NCBI GenBank assembly: GCA_040758475.1
Contig: JBFLVN010000215.1
Span: 1-6,409, forward strand
Source of the DNA: JBFLVN01 sp040758475
Lineage (GTDB): Bacteria; JAGRBM01
Reading direction: 5' to 3'
Length of the DNA stretch: 6,409 bases
The translations under genes and the position numbers were made by a program. Below the pieces are notes generated by a model that saw nothing but the letters and a program-made list of their open reading frames with translations, did not search any database and was not told the DNA's origin. Below, piece after piece: positions 1 to 4,866 of the stretch; within the stretch, counting starts at the first letter, position 1; each line of letters begins with the position of its first letter.

Positions 1-78
1 CGGGTTTTGTCTGAAATCCGAGCGAGAAAACGCATGGCCGCGCCGTTGGGCGTTCAGGCGTGTTTTGCACAAAGAAAA
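1..78. other. Window-edge intergenic sequence, no recognised gene
   Basis: I see no coding region, RNA gene or convincing repeat here. It lies beyond the terminator of the minus-strand TRL-like gene. The A-rich bases 71-78 give that terminator its T-tract on the minus strand. A gene ending or starting left of position 1 cannot be excluded. Confidence 0.5.
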
Positions 79-100
79 CGGGGGAGGTTCCCCTCCCCCG
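71..100 (-). terminator. Intrinsic terminator of the TRL-like lipoprotein gene
   Basis: On the minus strand a perfect 9-bp GC-rich stem (arms 79-87 and 92-100) with a 4-nt loop is followed by TTTTCTTT (71-78). It begins 25 bases past the stop codon of the minus-strand gene ending at 126. Stem, loop and T-rich tail all fit a Rho-independent terminator for that gene. On the plus strand the stem is not followed by T residues, so it looks unidirectional. Confidence 0.85.
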
Positions 101-125
101 CTCGCGCGATGGCCGATCAAAAAAG

Positions 126-428
126 CTATTCGCCGCGCACGATGGTGCAGTACTCGCCGTAGATGAGGATGTTCCTCGTGTGGTGGTCGACGGTGGTGAT
201 CTTCTTGACGCCCCCCGCCGCGGCGGCGGCCTTGATGGAGGCGTCGCCCTTGGCCACGAGGCTGAAGAAGGCCTCGGCGCAGGCCTTCCCCTCCTTGGCG
301 CCCACGGTGCCGTCGGTCTCCTTGTCCCAGCCGACGTCCGTGTAGATGACCCCCATGACGGGCGAAGCCGCGGGCGCGCAAGCCGTGAAAATCCAGAGCG
401 CAGGCAAAAGAAATGCGAGTCGCTTCAT
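126..428 (-). CDS. TRL-like family small lipoprotein
   Basis: A 100-residue secreted protein. Residues 1-17 form a signal peptide (MKR, hydrophobic core) ending in a lipobox-like F-T-A-C with Cys17, so it is probably a lipoprotein; Phe at -3 is not the ideal residue. The mature part carries the hallmarks I associate with the TRL family (named from a tRNA-associated locus in Helicobacter): GVIYTDV (26-32), KEGKAC (45-50), LVAKGDASI (57-65), a GGVKKI-TTVDHH segment (72-83) and a terminal IYGEYCTIVRG (89-99). The molecular function of this family is not known to me. A strong Shine-Dalgarno AAGGGGGA (436-443) lies 7 nt upstream of the ATG. A -10-like CATAAT is visible at 464-469 on this strand, without a convincing -35. 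The gene is monocistronic and divergent from the lipoprotein-tsaD pair. The family call is firm; the lipid anchor is probable. Confidence 0.85.
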   Translation of the reverse strand: MKRLAFLLPALWIFTACAPAASPVMGVIYTDVGWDKETDGTVGAKEGKACAEAFFSLVAKGDASIKAAAAAGGVKKITTVDHHTRNILIYGEYCTIVRGE

Positions 429-583
429 GTGAACGTCCCCCTTGTGGTTAAAGCGATGGAAGAATTATGGCTTTTGAGAATCGTAGAAGGAAGCCCGTTC
501 AATTGGGCCGCCTCGCCCCTGCGGCCTGGGGCCTGGGGCCCCCTTCGCTTGCCCTCCCCCCGCCCTGCCGCCACACTTTGGGC

Positions 584-1396
584 GTGAGAGACATTTCCAA
601 ATCCCTCGCGGCCTTCGTCCTGGCCGGGATAATCCTGCCGCTCCTTTCGGGGTGCCCGGGGTGGTTTTCGGGCAAGGGGGGGCGCCACCAGGGGGAGATC
701 CGGGCGAGGCTCTCAGAATTAGAGGATGCCCGGCGGTCGGACTACGCCGCGATGGAAGAGGCGAGAAAGAGCGAGCGGGAGAAGTTCGAAAAGCGGATTC
801 TCGAATTGGAAGAAGCCATCCAGAAGCTCCGCTCCGAAGGCGCGGCCCGGGCGGCCCGGGAAGAGGCGCTTGTCGCCGAAGTGCAGCAGCTCCGGAAATC
901 CTTGGAGAATGTAAAGCGCGCGGCCGAGGCCATCGGGGCCGACGTGCAGCCCACGGAGAGCGATGGCGTGGGGGCGGTGGAAGTCTCCCAGGCGCGAAAG
1001 CTCTTCGAGGACGGCCAGTACGCCCAGGCGCGGGAGCTTCTCTCGTTCGCCCTCTCCCAGCCCGTAAGCCCCGCCCTCGCCGCCCAGGCCTACGCGCTCC
1101 TGGGTGAATCCCACTTCCGCGAAAAGGCCTGGGACCAGGCGGCCCTCGCCTTCCACCGGATCGTGGAGGAATACGCCCAGTTCCCCGAAGCGCCCAAGGC
1201 GCTTCATCTCGAAGCCACTTCGCTCGCCATGCTCGGGCGGACGCAGGACGCGACGTTTTTGTTCAAGAAGCTCCTGACCGAATTTCCCGATTCGCCCGAG
1301 GCGGCCCAGGTGCGGGCCGAGATGGAAGGGGCCGAGGTGATGGGGGAAATCCCTCCCACCGCCGCCGAAGAGGGCGTTAAGGTCCGCCATCCGTGA
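584..1396 (+). CDS. CpoB/YbgF-like lipoprotein: coiled coil plus TPR repeats
   Basis: A 270-residue envelope protein if it starts at GTG 584. Residues 1-23 are a lipoprotein signal peptide with lipobox L-L-S-G-C (Cys24). Residues about 35-115 are rich in E, K, R and L heptads and should form a coiled coil. Residues about 130-260 hold tandem TPR-like helices (ARKLFEDGQYAQARELL; AYALLGESHFREKAWDQAALAF; LFKKLLTEFPDSPEAAQ). Coiled coil followed by TPRs is the architecture of CpoB/YbgF, which links the Tol-Pal machinery to envelope synthesis. No tol or pal gene is present here, so orthology is unproven; a BamD-like or generic TPR lipoprotein is the alternative. The open frame extends upstream to ATG 467, which has a GGAAGA 3 nt before it, but that would put a 39-residue Pro/Arg-rich tail before the signal peptide. 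I prefer GTG 584 although its Shine-Dalgarno is poor. Its stop overlaps the tsaD start (GTGA), implying translational coupling. Confidence 0.75.
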   Translation: MRDISKSLAAFVLAGIILPLLSGCPGWFSGKGGRHQGEIRARLSELEDARRSDYAAMEEARKSEREKFEKRILELEEAIQKLRSEGAARAAREEALVAEVQQLRKSLENVKRAAEAIGADVQPTESDGVGAVEVSQARKLFEDGQYAQARELLSFALSQPVSPALAAQAYALLGESHFREKAWDQAALAFHRIVEEYAQFPEAPKALHLEATSLAMLGRTQDATFLFKKLLTEFPDSPEAAQVRAEMEGAEVMGEIPPTAAEEGVKVRHP

Positions 1397-2424
1397 AGAT
1401 TCTCGGCATCGAGACCTCCTGCGACGAGACGGCCGCGGCCGTGGTGGATTATTCGCGGGGCGAGACGCGCGTCCTCTCGAACTTCATCTATTCCCAGGTG
1501 GCGCTCCACGCGCCGTACGGGGGGATCGTCCCGGAACTGGCCGCCAGAAAGCACATCGAGACGCTCGCGGCCCTGGTGCGAAAATCCCTGGAAGAAGCGA
1601 AAACTTCCATGGACGAGATCGAAGCCATCGCCGCGACCCACGGGCCGGGCCTTATCGGCTCGCTCCTTGTGGGCCTCTCCTATGCGAAAGCCCTTGCCTT
1701 CGGCAGGAAAATCCCCTTCGTGGGGGTTAATCACGTCGAAGCGCATCTCACCAGCTGCTGGATCGAGAAGCCGGAACTCGCGCAAAAGCCGTTCCTGGGG
1801 CTCGTCGTCTCCGGCGGCCACACGGCGCTTTTTTACGTGAAGAAATTATCGAACTACACGCGCCTTGGCTCCACGCGGGACGACGCGGTGGGGGAGGCCT
1901 TCGACAAGGCGGCAAAACTTCTTGGACTTCCCTACCCCGGCGGCCCGGCCATCGACCGCCTCGCCAAGGAAGGAAGCGAAAAAGCCGTCCACTTCCCAAG
2001 GGCTCAGATCAAGAATGCGCGGTACGCGTTTTCCTTTTCGGGATTAAAGACGAGCGTGCGCCACGAGATCGAGCGGCGCGGGGGGCTTACGGCGTTATCG
2101 GAGAAGGACAAGGCCGACGTGGCGGCAAGCTTCCAGCAGGCGGCTATCCGGGCGCTTGTGTTAAAAGCCCTCAAGGCGGCGCGGGACAAAAAAGTAGACG
2201 ACGTGGTGATCGTGGGCGGCGTGGCGGCTAATACCCGCCTTCGCGCCGAGTGCGCCAGTTTGGAGAAGAAGGAAGGACTTCGCTTCCACTTCCCGGCCTT
2301 TAAATACTGCACGGACAACGGGGCCATGATCGCGGCCCTGGGGGGGCGGCTCCTGGAAGCGGGAATCCATCACGACGAAACGCTCCCCGCCGTCTCCCGC
2401 CTCCCCGTGGGGGAAGCGGCGTAA
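1393..2424 (+). CDS. tsaD: tRNA N6-adenosine threonylcarbamoyltransferase TsaD
   Basis: TsaD transfers the threonylcarbamoyl group from threonylcarbamoyl-AMP to A37 of ANN-decoding tRNAs (t6A), working in the cytoplasm with TsaB and TsaE after TsaC/Sua5 makes the intermediate. At 343 residues it is of normal family length and appears intact. Visible family motifs are the N-terminal GIETSCDET (5-13), the metal-binding histidines in NHVEAH (H114, H118), LVVSGGHT (137-144), the GSTRDDAVGEAFDKAAKLLG block (159-178) followed by PYPGGP (180-185), SFSGLKT (214-220), VGGVAANTRLR (274-284) and CTDNGAMIA (306-314, with D308). The GTG start is fixed by the N-terminal motif and overlaps the stop of the preceding lipoprotein gene by four bases. 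An AAGG at 1379-1382 lies 10 nt upstream. TsaB, TsaC and TsaE genes are not in this window. Confidence 0.98.
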   Translation: MKILGIETSCDETAAAVVDYSRGETRVLSNFIYSQVALHAPYGGIVPELAARKHIETLAALVRKSLEEAKTSMDEIEAIAATHGPGLIGSLLVGLSYAKALAFGRKIPFVGVNHVEAHLTSCWIEKPELAQKPFLGLVVSGGHTALFYVKKLSNYTRLGSTRDDAVGEAFDKAAKLLGLPYPGGPAIDRLAKEGSEKAVHFPRAQIKNARYAFSFSGLKTSVRHEIERRGGLTALSEKDKADVAASFQQAAIRALVLKALKAARDKKVDDVVIVGGVAANTRLRAECASLEKKEGLRFHFPAFKYCTDNGAMIAALGGRLLEAGIHHDETLPAVSRLPVGEAA

Positions 2425-2446
2425 GAGTCAAGACAGAGGATTTCCG

Positions 2447-2581
2447 CCACAGATGAACACCGATGGAAAGAAAACCAATTTGTCATTCCGAGCGAAGCGA
2501 GGAATCTCTTGCTAAGAGACCCCTCGCGGACACTCGGGGTGACAACTCCAGTCATCGGTGTTTATCTGTGTTCATCCGTGG
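2447..2581. repeat. Nested palindromic intergenic repeat between tsaD and rsmA
   Basis: The tsaD-rsmA gap is almost filled by nested inverted repeats. The outer arms are 2447-2465 and 2553-2571 (about 17 of 19 positions complementary, plus a wobble). The right side carries an extra degenerate copy of the arm, GTTCATCCGTGG, to 2580. Inside lies a second palindrome: arms 2480-2492 and 2533-2545 (11 of 13), then GCGAGG/CCTCGC (2497-2502, 2522-2527), then a perfect 6-bp stem TCTCTT/AAGAGA (2505-2510, 2514-2519) with a 3-nt loop. Both sequence types resemble palindromic repeats I recall dispersed in many environmental bacterial genomes; copy number here cannot be judged. It looks like one element inserted into another, or a composite non-autonomous element. 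No transposase or clear target duplication is seen. No T-run follows, so it is not a standard terminator. Confidence 0.8.
2480..2545. repeat. Inner 66-bp palindromic element
   Basis: This core is bounded by TTGTCATTCCGAG and CTCGGGGTGACAA, imperfect inverted termini in which the two mismatches become G-U pairs in RNA. It contains the 10-mer GAGCGAAGCG (2490-2499) that recurs at 5635-5644 in the other palindromic element of this window. Its clear ends inside the outer palindrome suggest it is a separable mobile or formerly mobile unit. Confidence 0.7.
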
Positions 2582-2606
2582 CTAATTCTTCTTTTGATTT
2601 TGCACC

Positions 2607-3434
2607 ATGAACGACGACGAAAAAAAGAAATTCCGCCCCTCGAAGAAACTGGGCCAGAGCTTTCTTACCGACGTCCGCATCGCGGAGCGGATCGCCAAGA
2701 GCGCGAATCTGCAACGGGGCGAAGTGGTGCTCGAGATCGGCCCGGGCAAGGGGATTTTGACCCGCTGCCTCCTCGATACGGGGGCGTTCGTCCTCGCCAT
2801 CGAGAAGGACTACCGGCTCTACGAGGAACTCCTCGCCGTCATGGGATCGAACCCCAACGTGCAGCTCGAATGCGCCGACGTGCTGGACGTGAACCTTCCG
2901 GAGCTTCTCGCAAAACGCCTCCCCTACGAGGAGAAGGCGCAGGTGGTGGCCAACCTCCCCTACTCGATCACGGGGCCGGCGATCTTCCGCCTACTCGACG
3001 CCTCCGAGCGGATTTCCAAAATCACCCTGATGCTCCAGCGGGAGGTGGTGGACCGCATGGTCGCCAAGCCCGGCTCGAAAGACTACAGCTCGCTCTCCGC
3101 CGGGGTCGCGCTCCACGGGAAGGCCAAGATGCTTTTCACGGTTGGCGCCGGGGCCTTCCGCCCCCGGCCGCGCGTCCAGTCCGCCGTCGTCCAGATCGAG
3201 ATGATCCCCATCGCACCGCCCGGGGACCTCGCCGCCGCGCGCAGGGTCGTCCGCGCCGCCTTCACGCGGCGAAGAAAGCAGCTTCGCAACTCGCTTCTCG
3301 AATCCGGAATCTTCAAGGACGGCGTGGCCGAAGTGGACAAAATGCTGGCCGGGGCGGGAATCTCCCCGGAAGTCCGCGCCGAAACGCTCAAAGCGGAAGA
3401 TTTCCTCAAACTGGCGAGAGGCTTGGAGAGCTAG
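2607..3434 (+). CDS. rsmA: 16S rRNA dimethyladenosine transferase RsmA/KsgA
   Basis: RsmA uses S-adenosylmethionine to dimethylate the two adjacent adenosines (A1518 and A1519, E. coli numbering) in helix 45 of 16S rRNA during late 30S assembly. The 275-residue length is typical. Motifs: KKLGQSFL (13-20); SAM-binding motif I EIGPGKGILT (43-52); acidic ribose-binding E66; ADV (90-92); catalytic NLPYSIT (116-122); QREVVDR (145-151); FRPRPRVQSAVV (184-195); and the basic C-terminal RRRKQLRNSL (221-230) with ISPEVRAETL (252-261). The protein appears intact. No Shine-Dalgarno is visible before the ATG (the preceding bases are T-rich), and the nested palindromic repeat ends only about 26 bases upstream. 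The gene may therefore be expressed separately from tsaD. It converges on the small RHH gene with seven bases between stop codons. Confidence 0.97.
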   Translation: MNDDEKKKFRPSKKLGQSFLTDVRIAERIAKSANLQRGEVVLEIGPGKGILTRCLLDTGAFVLAIEKDYRLYEELLAVMGSNPNVQLECADVLDVNLPELLAKRLPYEEKAQVVANLPYSITGPAIFRLLDASERISKITLMLQREVVDRMVAKPGSKDYSSLSAGVALHGKAKMLFTVGAGAFRPRPRVQSAVVQIEMIPIAPPGDLAAARRVVRAAFTRRRKQLRNSLLESGIFKDGVAEVDKMLAGAGISPEVRAETLKAEDFLKLARGLES

Positions 3435-3463
3435 AAAAAAATCACCCCGCCTTGCTCTTGGGG
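3435..3463 (-). terminator. Possible weak terminator of the RHH gene
   Basis: On the minus strand a CCCC/GGGG stem (3460-3463 with 3445-3448) and 11-nt loop lie in the last codons of the RHH gene. The TGA stop and then seven consecutive T residues (3435-3441) follow. The T-tract is good but the stem is only four pairs, so this is tentative. Confidence 0.3.
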
Positions 3464-3645
3464 ACTTCGATCGGAAGGGAGCCCTGCTGGCCGGGGATCT
3501 GGTCCTGGTAGCGGTCGAGCACGAGGTCGATCCCCTGGCGGATGTACTCGGCCACGGGGACTTTGGTCCGCTTGGAGAGGGCTTTTAGCCGCTCGTCCTG
3601 CGTGCGGGTGATGTAAACGGTCGTTGAAACTTTGTCGGAAGCCAT
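3442..3645 (-). CDS. Small ribbon-helix-helix (CopG/Arc-type) DNA-binding protein
   Basis: A 67-residue protein from ATG 3643-3645. Residues 6-13 (VSTTVYIT) fit the DNA-contacting beta strand, and TQDERLKALSKRTKVPVAEYIRQGIDLVLDRYQ (about 15-47) fits the two helices of an RHH dimer. The C-terminal 20 residues are Pro/Gln/Gly-rich and probably flexible. Such proteins are antitoxins or autorepressors; no toxin gene adjoins it, so I call it only a regulator. The open frame extends upstream to 3720, but the predicted promoter -10 (3692-3697) lies inside that extension, and the RHH fold starts just after the chosen Met, so the shorter form is favoured. A convincing Shine-Dalgarno is lacking. The gene is divergent from the ECF sigma operon and converges on rsmA. 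Confidence 0.8.
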   Translation of the reverse strand: MASDKVSTTVYITRTQDERLKALSKRTKVPVAEYIRQGIDLVLDRYQDQIPGQQGSLPIEVPKSKAG

Positions 3646-3691
3646 AAACCCAACCCATCTTTCCGGGGTGGGACGTGGAAGGAAGATGATT

Positions 3692-3720
3692 ACTATATGT
3701 TGCCATATATCGATGGTCAA
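3692..3720 (-). promoter_or_regulatory. Sigma70-type promoter of the RHH gene
   Basis: On the minus strand, TTGACC (-35, 3715-3720), a 17-nt spacer and TATAGT (-10, 3692-3697) make a near-consensus housekeeping promoter. Transcription would start near 3685, giving a leader of about 40 nt before the ATG. A second TTGACC (3731-3736) lies 16 bases further upstream and is not suitably spaced for this -10. Confidence 0.7.
3694..3709. promoter_or_regulatory. Palindromic operator TATATG-N4-CATATA
   Basis: A perfect inverted repeat with 6-bp arms (3694-3699, 3704-3709) and a 4-bp centre lies in the spacer of the RHH gene promoter and overlaps its -10. Its AT-rich composition stands out from the GC-rich surroundings. 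A site in this position, bound by the RHH dimer, would give negative autoregulation. That the RHH protein binds it is an inference from position and symmetry. Confidence 0.6.
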
Positions 3721-3768
3721 TGAGTCCGCCGGTCAAATTTGGAAGTTATTTCAATAAGTTGGCCGGGG

Positions 3769-3794
3769 TGTAACCGTTACGCGGCCCCTGCGTC
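3769..3794 (+). promoter_or_regulatory. ECF-type promoter of the sigma factor operon
   Basis: TGTAAC (3769-3774), a 16-nt spacer and CGTC (3791-3794) match the general ECF-sigma promoter pattern (AAC-containing -35, CGTC-type -10). It sits immediately upstream of an ECF sigma gene, as expected for autoregulation. The -35 lies in an 11-base palindrome, GTAACCGTTAC (3770-3780). Transcription would begin about 3800-3803, leaving a leader of only 7-10 nt before ATG 3810. Confidence 0.65.
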
Positions 3795-3809
3795 GGGAGC
3801 CTTGGAGCA

Positions 3810-4385
3810 ATGGGTGAATCCCCCGCGGACGATCCGGCCTTTCTCGCCCGCCTGCGGGACGGGGAAGAAGCGGCTTTCGCGCGGCTCGTAGAGGACCACC
3901 AGGACCGGATAGCCCGGTTCCTCTACCGGATGCTCGGCCCCGGCGGGGATATTGAGGACGCGGCGCAGGTGGTTTTTACCAAAGCGTTCCTCTCGATCGG
4001 AAGTTTCCGCGAGGAGGTGAGCCTCGAAAGCTGGCTCTACCGGATCGCGCGGAACCACGCCATCGACCGCCTGCGGCGGAAAAAAGCCCGGCCCGAGCGA
4101 ACTTTCGCGAGCCTCTCGGAAGACGAGCAAGTCCACGTGGAAGAGCACGTGGCGGCGCCGGGGGATGATCCTTCCGAAAGGGCCGAAGCCACCGAGCGGA
4201 GCCGGGCGGCCTTCGAGGCGCTTTCGAAAATATCCGAGGACGACCGGGCCCTTCTCATTCTGAAGGAAGTGGAAGGAAAGAGCCTGGAAGAGATTTCGAA
4301 GATCACGGGCGCGAGCGTGGGCGCCCTCAAGGTAAGGGTCTTCCGCGCCCGCCAGCGCCTCAAGAAAGCGGCGGTTTGGGAATAA
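3810..4385 (+). CDS. ECF-family RNA polymerase sigma factor (RpoE/SigW-like)
   Basis: A 191-residue alternative sigma factor with the minimal ECF architecture. Region 2 spans about residues 24-92, including GGDIEDAAQVVFTKAF (45-60) and the promoter-melting/-10 segment SWLYRIARNHAIDRLRRKK (74-92). An acidic linker spans 93-128. Region 4 spans about 130-187, with the helix-turn-helix SLEEISKITGASVGALKVRV (158-177) and a basic end, FRARQRLKK, that should read the -35. Regions 1.1 and 3 are absent, as usual for ECF factors. The ATG start gives a typical N-terminus (FLARLRDGEEAAFARLVEDH). The nearest GGAG is only 2 nt from the ATG, while GGGAG at 3795-3799 lies within the proposed promoter -10 region, so translation initiation may be atypical. 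The next gene, an anti-sigma factor, follows after 13 bases. It probably directs RNA polymerase to envelope- or metal-stress promoters including its own. Confidence 0.93.
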   Translation: MGESPADDPAFLARLRDGEEAAFARLVEDHQDRIARFLYRMLGPGGDIEDAAQVVFTKAFLSIGSFREEVSLESWLYRIARNHAIDRLRRKKARPERTFASLSEDEQVHVEEHVAAPGDDPSERAEATERSRAAFEALSKISEDDRALLILKEVEGKSLEEISKITGASVGALKVRVFRARQRLKKAAVWE

Positions 4386-4398
4386 GGAGCAGGAAGCG

Positions 4399-4866
4399 AT
4401 GGGACCGCACATTAGCGAGGAAAGACTCCAGGCCATCGCCTTCGGCGATACGCCCGCGCTTGCGGGCGAGAAAAATCATTTCGTCTCGTGCGAGAGCTGC
4501 CGGAGAGCGCTCAAAGAATACGAAGAGGCCGCTGGCCTCACGGGCGCGCTCGCCAAAGCGCCTTCCCACCCGCTTCTTCGGCCCGGCTTTTCCGGACGCG
4601 TCCTCGCCCGCGCCCGGGAGGAAAAAGCCGGAGGGAATTGGATCGAAAAACTTCTCAAGGTCGCCCGGTTCGAAATCCCCGCCCTGGCGGCGGTGGCGGC
4701 GGCGCTCCTCCTCCTTGGAATCCGGACCGAACGGGCGGGGGAATCCCCTCAGCTCGCGGCGGCGGCACAGGCCGAAGAGGAAATGGTCTTCTGGCCCGCC
4801 GAAGAAACCGACGAAGCCTGGGCGGAGTGGCTCTTTACATCCGAAGAAAGTGACACCGATGGATAA
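4399..4866 (+). CDS. Membrane-anchored zinc-finger (ZAS-type) anti-sigma factor
   Basis: A 155-residue protein with an N-terminal H27-x3-C31-x2-C34 motif, the signature of zinc-binding anti-sigma domains that hold ECF sigma factors inactive at the membrane. One hydrophobic segment (about 92-108, IPALAAVAAALLLLGI) should span the inner membrane. It leaves an N-terminal cytoplasmic sigma-binding domain and a short acidic C-terminal region of about 45 residues in the periplasm (several E/D and W: FWPAEETDEAWAEWLF). It starts 13 bases after the sigma gene stop, with AAGGAG (4384-4389) and AGGAAG (4391-4396) as ribosome binding sites. It overlaps the next gene by 8 bases, so sigma, anti-sigma and sensor should be co-translated. 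The short periplasmic tail seems too small for a sensor on its own, which fits signal input from the third gene product. Sequence outside the motif is too divergent for me to name a subfamily. Confidence 0.88.
   Translation: MGPHISEERLQAIAFGDTPALAGEKNHFVSCESCRRALKEYEEAAGLTGALAKAPSHPLLRPGFSGRVLARAREEKAGGNWIEKLLKVARFEIPALAAVAAALLLLGIRTERAGESPQLAAAAQAEEEMVFWPAEETDEAWAEWLFTSEESDTDG

Noticed and set aside
17..25. TCCGAGCGA matching part of the repeat at 2487-2495
   Set aside because: Nine bases with no surrounding inverted arms is likely coincidence in GC-rich DNA.
719..1390. 223-residue minus-strand open frame opposite the TPR lipoprotein
   Set aside because: Antisense shadow of a gene with a clear signal peptide, coiled coil and TPRs; its translation has no recognisable domain.
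2447..2580. Possible CRISPR or tandem array between tsaD and rsmA
   Set aside because: The repeats are inverted and nested, with no regular spacers.
2558..3511. 317-residue plus-strand open frame overlapping rsmA
   Set aside because: It runs out of frame through rsmA, whose motifs are complete. The translation is Arg/Pro/Gly-rich, as expected of a GC-rich shadow frame.
3646..3720. N-terminal extension of the RHH protein to 3720
   Set aside because: It would place the promoter -10 and the palindrome inside the coding sequence, and the RHH fold begins right after the internal Met at 3645.
3777..4436. 219-residue minus-strand open frame opposite the sigma gene
   Set aside because: The plus strand encodes an unmistakable ECF sigma factor; the antisense product is Pro/Arg/Gly-rich with no motif.
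4376..4858. Upstream extension of the Spy-like reading frame
   Set aside because: It lies over the anti-sigma gene in another frame and reads as Arg/Pro-rich low-information sequence. ATG 4859 is directly followed by a good hydrophobic N-terminus.
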